Assembly: GCA_028684405.1 (NCBI GenBank)
Contig: JAQUGA010000147.1
Span: 1-6,380 of the forward strand
From: Bacteroidales bacterium
Lineage (GTDB): Bacteria; Bacteroidota; Bacteroidia; Bacteroidales; WCHB1-69
DNA length: 6,380 nucleotides
Direction of reading: 5' to 3'
The position numbers and the translations under genes were made by a program. Position 1 is the stretch's first letter. Every line of letters starts with the position of its first letter. Below, piece after piece: positions 1 to 6,133 of this stretch. The notes beneath the pieces are model-generated. The model searched no databases. It was given only the letters and a program-made list of their open reading frames with translations, and was not told the DNA's origin.

Positions 1-47
1 ACTTCGACGACTGTGATTTTTTCTGAACTTCTAAAAAACTGAATCAT
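1..47 (-). CDS. 5' end of a gene cut by the left edge, possibly FGAM synthase (PurL)
   Basis: Only 15 codons and two bases are visible, reading leftward from an ATG at 45-47: MIQFFRSSEKITVVE. The opening 'MI-x-FF' followed by a short polar stretch and a beta-strand-like TVVE resembles, from memory, the start of Bacteroidota phosphoribosylformylglycinamidine synthase. That enzyme carries out the ATP- and glutamine-dependent amidation of FGAR to FGAM in purine synthesis. The context supports a real gene start: a TAnnTTTG promoter element lies 55 nt upstream, and a terminator for the preceding operon lies beyond that, so this would be a separate transcription unit on the same strand. No Shine-Dalgarno sequence is visible, as is usual in this phylum. 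The product call rests on very few residues and could be wrong. The plus strand is also open over 1-42 and cannot be excluded as the tail of another gene. Confidence 0.38.
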   Translation of the reverse strand, partial: MIQFFRSSEKITVVE

Positions 48-101
48 TGTTATATCAGATTGATAATAAATTAATTACATATTTCCCAAAACTTGATGTT
101 G

Positions 102-109
102 CAAAGATA
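102..109 (-). promoter_or_regulatory. Bacteroidota-type -7 promoter element for the leftmost gene
   Basis: Read on the minus strand, the sequence is TATCTTTG followed by C, an exact match to the Bacteroidota primary-sigma -7 consensus TAnnTTTG. Transcription would start a few bases downstream, giving a leader of about 50 nt before the ATG at 45-47. No TTTG -33 element is found at the usual spacing of about 19-22 nt upstream, so the promoter is only half supported. Its place between a terminator and a plausible start codon strengthens the call. Confidence 0.5.
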
Positions 110-185
110 AGAAATTCCAATAAACGACTTGATAAAAATGGAAAAGAGAAGAGATTTTAATGGATGAAATATAAATATTTATGAC

Positions 186-220
186 AAAAGTCCGAAGGAT
201 TTGAAAACCTTCGGGCTTTT
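186..220 (-). terminator. Rho-independent terminator of the YfhO-GT2-methyltransferase operon
   Basis: Arms at 186-198 and 208-220 form a 13-bp stem with one G-U wobble around a 9-nt loop. The GC-rich core CCGAAGG/CCTTCGG is flanked by an A-run on one side and a T-run on the other. On the minus strand the hairpin starts 44 nt past the methyltransferase stop codon and ends in TTTT. Because the flanks are A4 and T4, it could work in both directions, so it would also stop any plus-strand transcript arriving from the left. Confidence 0.75.
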
Positions 221-263
221 AAAAATAGATTTCCAACCTTCGTTGTTTAACGTAAAATTCCCT

Positions 264-1115
264 TTATTTTTTTCGAGCTATTAAAAACATAATATCATAC
301 GTATTCAACTTCAAATATAGCGAGGAAGGAATTTTTTGATAGATGTAAGTTTTCCATTTACTTTCTTTTTTTTGAAGCAAAAACAGAGAGTAAAAAATCT
401 GTTTTACGGATCGCGAAACAGGAGGATATTTTATAGACTGAACTTCATATCCATATTTTTCAAGCATTTTGGACAAGGTTTTTTTTGAGAAATAATGCAA
501 ATGAGTCGGTGGATGAATCATGCGCCATGAAGCTCCTTTCATTCGAGGGACAAAACTTGATATATCTCCAGTGGTTATAAAAAGGAAACTTCCAGCGACT
601 GATTCTTTAGATATTTTCTCAATAAACTCATCAGGAGAAGACAAATGCTCAATTACATCCCACATAAAAACATGAGAATATGGATTCGATGAAAAATCTG
701 ATTCCAAATAATTTTCATTTAAAACATTTACTTTTAATACTGATTTACCATACTCAACAGCCTCTTTTGCAATGTCGTATCCAACATAACTAGCAGATGG
801 ATATCTGTTTTTAATGAGTTGTCCGAAAAACCCATAAGCACAACCAATTTCTAAAACGTGATGAAAGTTTTGTCTTTTGGTGATTTTGTCAATCTGTTTA
901 AGTCTGCTATTGAAGTTTTTCTGAATGGTTTCCTTATCATCAATATAATTGCTGTATTCGTCTCCGTTAAAATATTTTTCACCATAAAATAGTTTCAATT
1001 CTTCGTCAGAAATATTAATATTTGCAGTTATAAAACCACAATTATTACATTTTTGCAATGTGTTTTTATAGATGAGTTTGAAATCTGAATTTCCGCAAAC
1101 AATACATTTATCCAT
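264..1115 (-). CDS. Class I SAM-dependent methyltransferase with N-terminal zinc-binding-like CxxC pair
   Basis: This 283-aa protein transfers a methyl group from S-adenosylmethionine to an unidentified acceptor. Motif I (VLEIGCAYGFFG, residues 87-98) is the glycine-rich SAM loop. VGYDIA (111-116) ends in the acidic residue expected to bind the SAM ribose, and WDVIEHLSSP (152-161) is the post-strand-4 motif typical of the Methyltransf_23 group. The segment around PPTHLHYFS (202-210) is also common in this group. At the N-terminus, C4-x2-C7 and C23-x2-C26 form a likely zinc-ribbon, as in sugar C-methyltransferases, but the long C-terminal domain of those enzymes is absent. No membrane segment is evident, so it is probably cytoplasmic. 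It is the last gene of the operon, and its ATG overlaps the GT2 stop codon by one base (TAATG). The context suggests a glycan, lipid-linked sugar or envelope substrate; this is inferred, not shown. Confidence 0.92.
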   Translation of the reverse strand: MDKCIVCGNSDFKLIYKNTLQKCNNCGFITANINISDEELKLFYGEKYFNGDEYSNYIDDKETIQKNFNSRLKQIDKITKRQNFHHVLEIGCAYGFFGQLIKNRYPSASYVGYDIAKEAVEYGKSVLKVNVLNENYLESDFSSNPYSHVFMWDVIEHLSSPDEFIEKISKESVAGSFLFITTGDISSFVPRMKGASWRMIHPPTHLHYFSKKTLSKMLEKYGYEVQSIKYPPVSRSVKQIFYSLFLLQKKESKWKTYIYQKIPSSLYLKLNTYDIMFLIARKK

Positions 1116-2059
1116 TATGGGTTGCTAATATTTGAGTCGCGAATAATGTAGTTCGGACGTTTTTTGTTTTCAATAAAAAGTTTTCCAAGATATTCACCCA
1201 TAACGCCAAGTAGGACAAGTTGAATTCCTCCAATAAATAAAACACTGGCAATGAGCGAACCCCAACCACTCAAAGTATAATTTGTAAACAAGGTGGCATA
1301 AACTGCAAAAACTCCGTACAAAAATGATAAAATGGCAATGATAAATCCAATTACCAAAGATATTTTGAGTGGTTTAATGCTAAATGAAGTGACTCCAACA
1401 ATGGCGAATTTAAACATTTTCCGAAATGGATATTTTGTTTTTCCTGAAAAACGCTCTTCTGCTTTATATTCCAATGATTTTTGTCGATATCCCATCCACG
1501 CAATGATACCACGAATAAAGAGATAGTTTTCGGTAAACTTGCTAAGTTCTCGCATGACTTTTTTATCAAGCAATCGAAAATCCGCGGCACCTTGAACAAC
1601 TTGGGTGTGACTTATTGATTTCATCAAACGATAAAAAAGATTGGAAGTGGCTTTTTTAAACATACTGGCATTTGAAGTTTCAACACGGATGGTATAAACA
1701 ACATCGAAACCTGCCTCCCACTCTTCGAGCAAACGTGGAATAAGCGAAGGCGGATGTTGCAAATCGGCATCCAAAGAGATGGAGCAATCACCCGTCGCAT
1801 TATCAATTCCAGCTTTAAGAGCATTTTGATGTCCGAAATTTCTTGAAAATGAGATAAATCGAACCCGTGAATCTTCTAAATTCAGTTTTTTTATAATTTG
1901 CAAACTTTGGTCTGAACTTCCATCATCCACAAAAATAAACTCAAATTGATATTTTGTTGGCACAAACTCGCAAACCCTGTTGTATAGTTCAATTATATTG
2001 CCTTCTTCGTTGAAGCAAGGAATAATAATACTGATCATTTTTATCTCTTTTTCGTTCAT
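1115..2059 (-). CDS. Polyprenyl-phosphate family 2 glycosyltransferase (GtrB/CsbB/DPM1-like)
   Basis: Enzymes of this type move a sugar from a nucleotide donor to a polyprenyl phosphate on the cytoplasmic face of the inner membrane. The GT-A domain starts at ISIIIPCFNEEGN (residues 9-21). FVDDGSSD (43-50) and LDADLQHPP (96-104) supply the nucleotide- and metal-binding acidic residues, the latter as DAD. ADFRLLD (159-165) and ERFSGKTKYP (202-211) are characteristic of the bacterial DPM1-like group. Two C-terminal membrane helices (about 232-256 and 266-288) are followed by the usual GEYLGKLF tail. The length of 314 aa fits the family. The gene overlaps the YfhO stop by 4 nt (ATGA). An internal ATG at codon 8 (2036-2038) is preceded by purine-rich AAAGAGAT and would begin exactly at the family's normal N-terminus, so a 307-aa product is equally possible. 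The transferred sugar cannot be read from the sequence. Confidence 0.93.
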   Translation of the reverse strand: MNEKEIKMISIIIPCFNEEGNIIELYNRVCEFVPTKYQFEFIFVDDGSSDQSLQIIKKLNLEDSRVRFISFSRNFGHQNALKAGIDNATGDCSISLDADLQHPPSLIPRLLEEWEAGFDVVYTIRVETSNASMFKKATSNLFYRLMKSISHTQVVQGAADFRLLDKKVMRELSKFTENYLFIRGIIAWMGYRQKSLEYKAEERFSGKTKYPFRKMFKFAIVGVTSFSIKPLKISLVIGFIIAILSFLYGVFAVYATLFTNYTLSGWGSLIASVLFIGGIQLVLLGVMGEYLGKLFIENKKRPNYIIRDSNISNP

Positions 2060-4263
2060 TCTGAATGGGTTTCGTTTTTTCTAGCGTTCATCAATCCAGC
2101 AATTAGAAGATAAAATAAAAGGATGAAGAAGCTGATGATTGTAATACTATATGCAATAATAATATTTTTCGGCTGATAATTAAAAACAATGGTGTTTTTT
2201 CCTGCTGAAACTGGGACAGCCATAGTTGTATAATTTGCTTTATAAATGGGAACCATTGTATTGTTCACTTTTGCGGTCCAGCCGTAATAATTATTTTGGA
2301 GCAAAACCACCATAGACGACTGCACTGCTTCACACTCAATTTCGATATGAGTAGGTGAAAATTTAGAAATGTGAATATTTCCAACAAGAGTGTCGGGGAT
2401 AATGTTTTCTTTAAGAGTCAAATAATCGGAATGGGACAAAAAAACCGCAGACGAATCCGCTTTATTCTCCTTTGAAAGGGTTTCGAAATCGTTTGTTGAA
2501 TAAATAGAACTTGACAAATAAACCAGTGGATTCTTCAGCATTTCATCAAAAAACTCTGGAATGGTATCCGTTAGATATTTAAAATCCTTGAAAATAAAGG
2601 GAGTAAATCCTTCATGCGAAACCTGCTTGTTATACATGCTGGTATTTTTCCAAAAAGGGGGTTGTTTGGGAATATCTTTTTCGTTTGTCAAAATTGCATT
2701 CGTGTTCGGAATTGGAAATTTTCGAGGAAATGTATTTAAATAAGCTTGAGCATCTTTGGTATAAACCACAGGATCGTTTATCGTATAAGGAGCATTCAAT
2801 TGCGTAGATAACATCATTTCGAAAACGACTAAAACAGCAATAAAGGCGAGTGTTTTGGAGGATGTTTTATATTTAAATAGAAGAAAAACAGCAAGCGATA
2901 AAAATACAATCTGAAAAAGCGCATGAACTGCAAAATGCTGTTTAAAGGAAGATGTTGAAGAAAATGTAAACAATTGATTTAGAACAACATTCTTAATATC
3001 AAGATAACCTTGTCCTCTGAAAACAAAAATAAAAACGATCATTATTACAATGAATAATCCAGAAAAAACATAAAAGGGAAGTGGGATTTTCTTATTGGTG
3101 AAAAAAATTGATTGTAAAGAATTTCCTGCTATCAATATAAAGAAAAAGATAAAAAACAATCGGAATAAGGCAGGAAATCGGAACGTGTTCATCAGTGGAA
3201 CCCAGTCGTACAAAAACATTCTCACTGGAGTATAAGCTCCAAAGGAAGCCAATAATGAGAAGAATGCAAATAAAACAAACAACCATTGAATGGATCTCTT
3301 TTTGCCCCATAATCCCAAAACAGAAAAAACCAAAATAATAATTCCAAAATAACCATTTGTCATGGATAAATCTGTTTTAAAAAACTCCATTGTATTTTGA
3401 CCTACAACTGCTAAAGGAGTTATAAATGAGAGAGAACATTGTGGAGAAAATGGACAAAAAATAGCCATTTCAGGAGTAATCGAACCTCCTCGAGTTAGAA
3501 ATGGAAGTGCATAATAATTTGAAATCACGATAATACTCGAACAAATCATCACAATAATCAGTGAAATCAGAAGATATTTGTAATAATTTAAAATGCCTTT
3601 TATTTTATTTAATTTGTATTCTTTATACGTAAATAAAGCAAGCAAAATTACAAGAATGTAAACCGTTACAAAAACAAAAGCAGGATAACCAGCACTTAAA
3701 AACAGATACGCCCAAAGAGCCAACAATGCCGCATTATAGAAGTTTCTTTTTTTATACAATACTAAAAACTGATTCAGTACAAAAGGGAGCCAAGCACCTG
3801 ATATAGTCCATGTTAAATGCTGAGCATTTCCCACAAAAAAGCCAGAAAAAAGATAAGCAATGGCTAAAATAAAAGAGATTTTCTTATCGTAATTGAGTGT
3901 TTTTCCAAGAATAAACATTCCCCAAGAACCAATAAAAATGTGGAGCAGAAATTCAAAACCAATCAGATTTAATGTATATCCATGAAAAAGACCAATAATC
4001 CATGCAATGGGATACCAAGTTCCGCTTTGTGGATCGGCATGAATGGGATATCCTAAAGTTTGATAGGGATTCCACAAGGGCAATGAATGGCTTTGCAAAA
4101 TTTCGCCAACCATGAACCGCGAAGGGAAATAATAATCGATAACATCCCATTTAAGCGGATGGACGCCAAAACCAATTTGCCAGTATCCTACAACACACAA
4201 AACAGCAAGAATCAATATATATATCCAATCGGTTTTGCTGAATTTTAAGATTAACTTTTGCAT
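2056..4263 (-). CDS. YfhO-family polytopic membrane protein (GT-C-like glycosyltransferase candidate)
   Basis: This 735-aa protein has about 13 hydrophobic segments: one near 13-30, a dense set over 84-250, a second set over 305-487, and one last helix at 701-724. The first extracytoplasmic loop carries WDVIDYYFPSRF (39-50), with the D-x2-D expected of GT-C-type active sites, then WNPYQTLGYP (64-73). FRFPALFRL (361-369) is another hallmark. A soluble domain of about 210 residues (488-700) ends in the family's GW-x-A-x-V-x-N (660-667), YKAN (674-677) and PVSAGKNTIVFNYQP (684-698) pattern. In Firmicutes, YfhO transfers sugar from a polyprenyl phosphate to lipoteichoic acid; here the acceptor is unknown. 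It is the first gene of the operon, and its TGA overlaps the GT2 start, consistent with a donor-maker and donor-user pair. The chosen start is the first in-frame ATG, just downstream of a -7 element. Confidence 0.9.
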   Translation of the reverse strand: MQKLILKFSKTDWIYILILAVLCVVGYWQIGFGVHPLKWDVIDYYFPSRFMVGEILQSHSLPLWNPYQTLGYPIHADPQSGTWYPIAWIIGLFHGYTLNLIGFEFLLHIFIGSWGMFILGKTLNYDKKISFILAIAYLFSGFFVGNAQHLTWTISGAWLPFVLNQFLVLYKKRNFYNAALLALWAYLFLSAGYPAFVFVTVYILVILLALFTYKEYKLNKIKGILNYYKYLLISLIIVMICSSIIVISNYYALPFLTRGGSITPEMAIFCPFSPQCSLSFITPLAVVGQNTMEFFKTDLSMTNGYFGIIILVFSVLGLWGKKRSIQWLFVLFAFFSLLASFGAYTPVRMFLYDWVPLMNTFRFPALFRLFFIFFFILIAGNSLQSIFFTNKKIPLPFYVFSGLFIVIMIVFIFVFRGQGYLDIKNVVLNQLFTFSSTSSFKQHFAVHALFQIVFLSLAVFLLFKYKTSSKTLAFIAVLVVFEMMLSTQLNAPYTINDPVVYTKDAQAYLNTFPRKFPIPNTNAILTNEKDIPKQPPFWKNTSMYNKQVSHEGFTPFIFKDFKYLTDTIPEFFDEMLKNPLVYLSSSIYSTNDFETLSKENKADSSAVFLSHSDYLTLKENIIPDTLVGNIHISKFSPTHIEIECEAVQSSMVVLLQNNYYGWTAKVNNTMVPIYKANYTTMAVPVSAGKNTIVFNYQPKNIIIAYSITIISFFILLFYLLIAGLMNARKNETHSE

Positions 4264-4285
4264 AAAATAATCATAAATGATTAAG

Positions 4286-4293
4286 CAAAACTA
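4286..4293 (-). promoter_or_regulatory. Bacteroidota-type -7 element driving the three-gene operon
   Basis: On the minus strand the sequence is TAGTTTTG followed by C, an exact TAnnTTTG match. It lies 22 nt upstream of the YfhO ATG, which implies a leader of only about 15-20 nt. At the expected -33 position there is a T-run (TTTTTT, around 4315-4320) and not a clean TTTG, so the upstream element is weak. No other promoter is visible for these genes, whose overlaps imply a single transcript. Confidence 0.6.
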
Positions 4294-4420
4294 ATCATTT
4301 TTCCGAAAAGATTTAAAAAACAGAGAACAATAAGTTAGGTGATTATGTCAGCAATTGTTATCAGACTATATAACTTACGAAGAAAGTCTGGAAACGACAC
4401 CTCAATAAAGTCTTCTTAGT

Positions 4421-4441
4421 TTGCAAAACCATTTTTTGCAA
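4421..4441. repeat. Perfect 8-bp inverted repeat over the prfC -33 box
   Basis: The arms TTGCAAAA (4421-4428) and TTTTGCAA (4434-4441) are exact reverse complements around a 5-nt CCATT spacer. The right arm contains the TTTG -33 box. It could be an operator half-site pair, or a chance product of A/T runs flanking GC. Confidence 0.5.
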
Positions 4442-4467
4442 TAAATCGTTCAAAATTGCTAATTTTG
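4435..4467 (+). promoter_or_regulatory. Bacteroidota promoter for prfC (-33 TTTG, -7 TAATTTTG)
   Basis: TTTG at 4435-4438 and TAATTTTG at 4460-4467 are separated by 21 nt. This matches the known Bacteroidota promoter layout of a TTTG -33 box and a TAnnTTTG -7 box. Transcription should begin near 4472-4475, giving a leader of about 30 nt before the prfC ATG at 4507. It is the best of the three promoters in this window because both boxes are present. Each box also sits inside a short perfect inverted repeat. Confidence 0.7.
4451..4467. repeat. Perfect 7-bp inverted repeat over the prfC -7 box
   Basis: The arms CAAAATT (4451-4457) and AATTTTG (4461-4467) are exact reverse complements around GCT. 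The right arm is almost the whole -7 box (all but its first T). The symmetry could be a protein-binding site, but AT-rich composition makes short perfect palindromes common. Confidence 0.45.
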
Positions 4468-4506
4468 CAGACTAGAATAATATTTTAAAGATACTTAATC
4501 GATTTT

Positions 4507-6123
4507 ATGCCAGATAACACTCTTCAGCAACGCCAAACATTTGGCATTATCAGTCACCCTGACGCCGGAAAAACCACCCTTACTGAAAAACTTTTGCTTT
4601 TTGGCGGAGCGATACAAACCGCAGGAGCGGTAAAAAACAATAAAATTACCAAAACCGCCACTTCCGATTTCATGGAAATTGAAAAACAGAGAGGTATTTC
4701 GGTGGCGACTTCGGTGATGGGTTTTGAATATAAAGGATTCAAAATAAACATATTAGACACTCCTGGTCACAAAGATTTTGCAGAAGATACCTATCGCACT
4801 CTGACAGCCGTTGATAGTGTTATTTTGGTGATTGATTCAGCGAAAGGAATTGAGGAACAAACTCGAAAATTGATGGAAGTTTGTCGCATGAGAAGCACGC
4901 CCGTTATTGTTTTCATCAACAAACTCGACCGCGAAGGAAAAGATCCTTTTGAACTTTTGGATGAAATTGAAAAAGAATTCAAAATACATACTCGTCCTCT
5001 CACTTGGCCCATTGGCATGGGAAATTCATTTAAAGGAGTCTATAATATTTACGATAAAAATCTGAAACTTTTTGCCATCAACAAAACTGAAATTTCGGAG
5101 GATACTGTTCAGATTGATGATATTTTGGATGAAAAACTAGAAGAAGTTATTGGAAAAGGATGGGCTGCTTCCTTGCGAGATGACATTAATTTTGTAGAAG
5201 AACTCTACGAACCATTTGATAAATCGCTTTATTTAGACGGACTTTTAGCTCCTGTCTTTTTTGGAAGTGCCATTAATAATTTCGGAGTACAAGAGTTATT
5301 GGATACTTTTATCCGAATTGCTCCATATCCTCAAGCCAGAAATACAGATGTTCGAAAAGTAAATCCTGAAGAAGAGAATTTTACTGGATTTATTTTTAAA
5401 ATTCATGCCAATCTTGATCCAAACCATCGAGACAGAATTGCATTTTGTCGAATTGTTTCAGGAAAATTCGAACGAAATAAATTTTATTATCACACCCGTT
5501 TGGATAAAAAAGTTCGCTTTTCAAATCCAACGAGCTTTATGGCAAATGAAAAAACAATCGTAGACACTTCTTTACCTGGTGATGTTGTGGGTTTGTACGA
5601 CACAGGGATTTTCAAAATTGGAGATACACTAACCGAGGGCGAAAAAATGAATTTTCAAGGAATTCCAAGCTTTTCACCCGAACTTTTTAGAGAATTAATC
5701 AATAATGACCCTTTTAAAACCAAACAATTGGAAAAAGGAATTCGTCAGTTGACAGACGAAGGAGTGGCGCAGCTTTTTATTCAGCAACCAGGAAATATCA
5801 AAATTGTGGGAACTGTTGGTGAACTTCAGTTTGAAGTAATTCAATTCCGACTTTTGCACGAATATAGTGCTGCGTGTAGTTTTCAACATCTAAATTATTA
5901 CAAAGCCTGTTGGATAACCAGCAAAGATCAAAAGGTACTCGACAGCTTTATTAATATGAAAAGTCGCCTTATTGCTTATGACAAAGAAGATTTGCCCGTT
6001 TATCTGGCAGAAAGTGCTTGGATGCTAAAAACGACACAAGAAAATTTTCCAAAAATAGAATTCCACTTTACTTCTGAATTTAAAACAGATCAGAAAACAA
6101 TTGGCGAGGCTACGTATTGGTAA
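4507..6123 (+). CDS. prfC: Peptide chain release factor 3 (RF3), translational GTPase
   Basis: RF3 is a cytoplasmic ribosome-bound GTPase that ejects RF1 or RF2 after peptide release and contributes to translation quality control. All GTPase motifs are intact: P-loop SHPDAGKT (residues 16-23), switch I with RGISVATSV (62-70), DTPGH (84-88), NKLD (138-141) and GSAINN (253-258). The LLLFGGAIQTAGAVK stretch (29-43) after the P-loop separates RF3 from EF-G, TetM-like proteins and LepA. A beta-barrel domain II follows (about 280-385). The C-terminal domain III contains GVAQLF (419-424) and VGTVGELQFEV (434-444). The length of 538 aa is close to the roughly 530 usual for the family. There is no upstream in-frame ATG near the chosen start, and the ATG lies about 30 nt past the predicted transcription start. 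The gene has its own promoter and ends 10 nt before a flavin reductase gene, with which it probably shares a transcript. Confidence 0.97.
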   Translation: MPDNTLQQRQTFGIISHPDAGKTTLTEKLLLFGGAIQTAGAVKNNKITKTATSDFMEIEKQRGISVATSVMGFEYKGFKINILDTPGHKDFAEDTYRTLTAVDSVILVIDSAKGIEEQTRKLMEVCRMRSTPVIVFINKLDREGKDPFELLDEIEKEFKIHTRPLTWPIGMGNSFKGVYNIYDKNLKLFAINKTEISEDTVQIDDILDEKLEEVIGKGWAASLRDDINFVEELYEPFDKSLYLDGLLAPVFFGSAINNFGVQELLDTFIRIAPYPQARNTDVRKVNPEEENFTGFIFKIHANLDPNHRDRIAFCRIVSGKFERNKFYYHTRLDKKVRFSNPTSFMANEKTIVDTSLPGDVVGLYDTGIFKIGDTLTEGEKMNFQGIPSFSPELFRELINNDPFKTKQLEKGIRQLTDEGVAQLFIQQPGNIKIVGTVGELQFEVIQFRLLHEYSAACSFQHLNYYKACWITSKDQKVLDSFINMKSRLIAYDKEDLPVYLAESAWMLKTTQENFPKIEFHFTSEFKTDQKTIGEATYW

Positions 6124-6133
6124 AAAACGGCTT

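Larger units (their letters stand above)
4264..4506. other. Divergent intergenic regulatory region between the YfhO operon and prfC
   Basis: This 243-bp AT-rich stretch separates divergently transcribed genes. It carries a minus-strand promoter near its left end and a plus-strand promoter near its right end, with roughly 140 bp between their elements. It also has inverted repeats at both promoters: AATCAT half-sites at 4269-4298, and paired palindromes at 4421-4467. The middle part (about 4320-4415) holds only a weak 6-bp CAGACT/AGTCTG inverted repeat (4362-4367 and 4385-4390) and two copies of AAAGTCT (4383-4389 and 4407-4413). No convincing gene or RNA was seen. Confidence 0.7.

Noticed and set aside
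1..42. Plus-strand open stretch (TSTTVIFSELLKN, then stop) as the tail of a gene from the left.
   Set aside because: Too short to judge; the minus-strand start on the same bases has a promoter and a sensible N-terminus. Not fully excluded.
206..242. Direct repeat AACCTTCG at 206-213 and 235-242.
   Set aside because: Only 8 bp, with the first copy explained by the terminator arm; likely coincidence.
1332..1526. 64-codon plus-strand frame opposite the glycosyltransferase.
   Set aside because: It lies wholly inside a well-supported gene on the other strand and shows no domain or promoter; it is an antisense shadow.
4362..4390. CAGACT/AGTCTG inverted repeat as a hairpin or terminator.
   Set aside because: Six pairs around a 17-nt loop with no T-tract is too weak for a terminator or structured RNA.
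4345..4419. 24-codon plus-strand reading frame (MSAIVIRLYNLRR...) with AGGTGA just upstream, a possible prfC leader peptide.
   Set aside because: It lies upstream of the predicted prfC promoter, so it would not be on that transcript; it has no promoter of its own and no recognisable sequence, and the spacing of AGGTGA to the ATG is too short.
4554..5018. Minus-strand frames of about 68 and 75 codons opposite prfC.
   Set aside because: They mirror the conserved GTPase-coding stretch and have no independent evidence of being genes.
4507..6123. Possible TetM-like ribosome protection protein or EF-G paralogue.
   Set aside because: The length of 538 aa, the three-domain layout and the LLLFGGAIQTAGAVK segment are those of RF3; the domains IV and V of EF-G/TetM proteins are absent.
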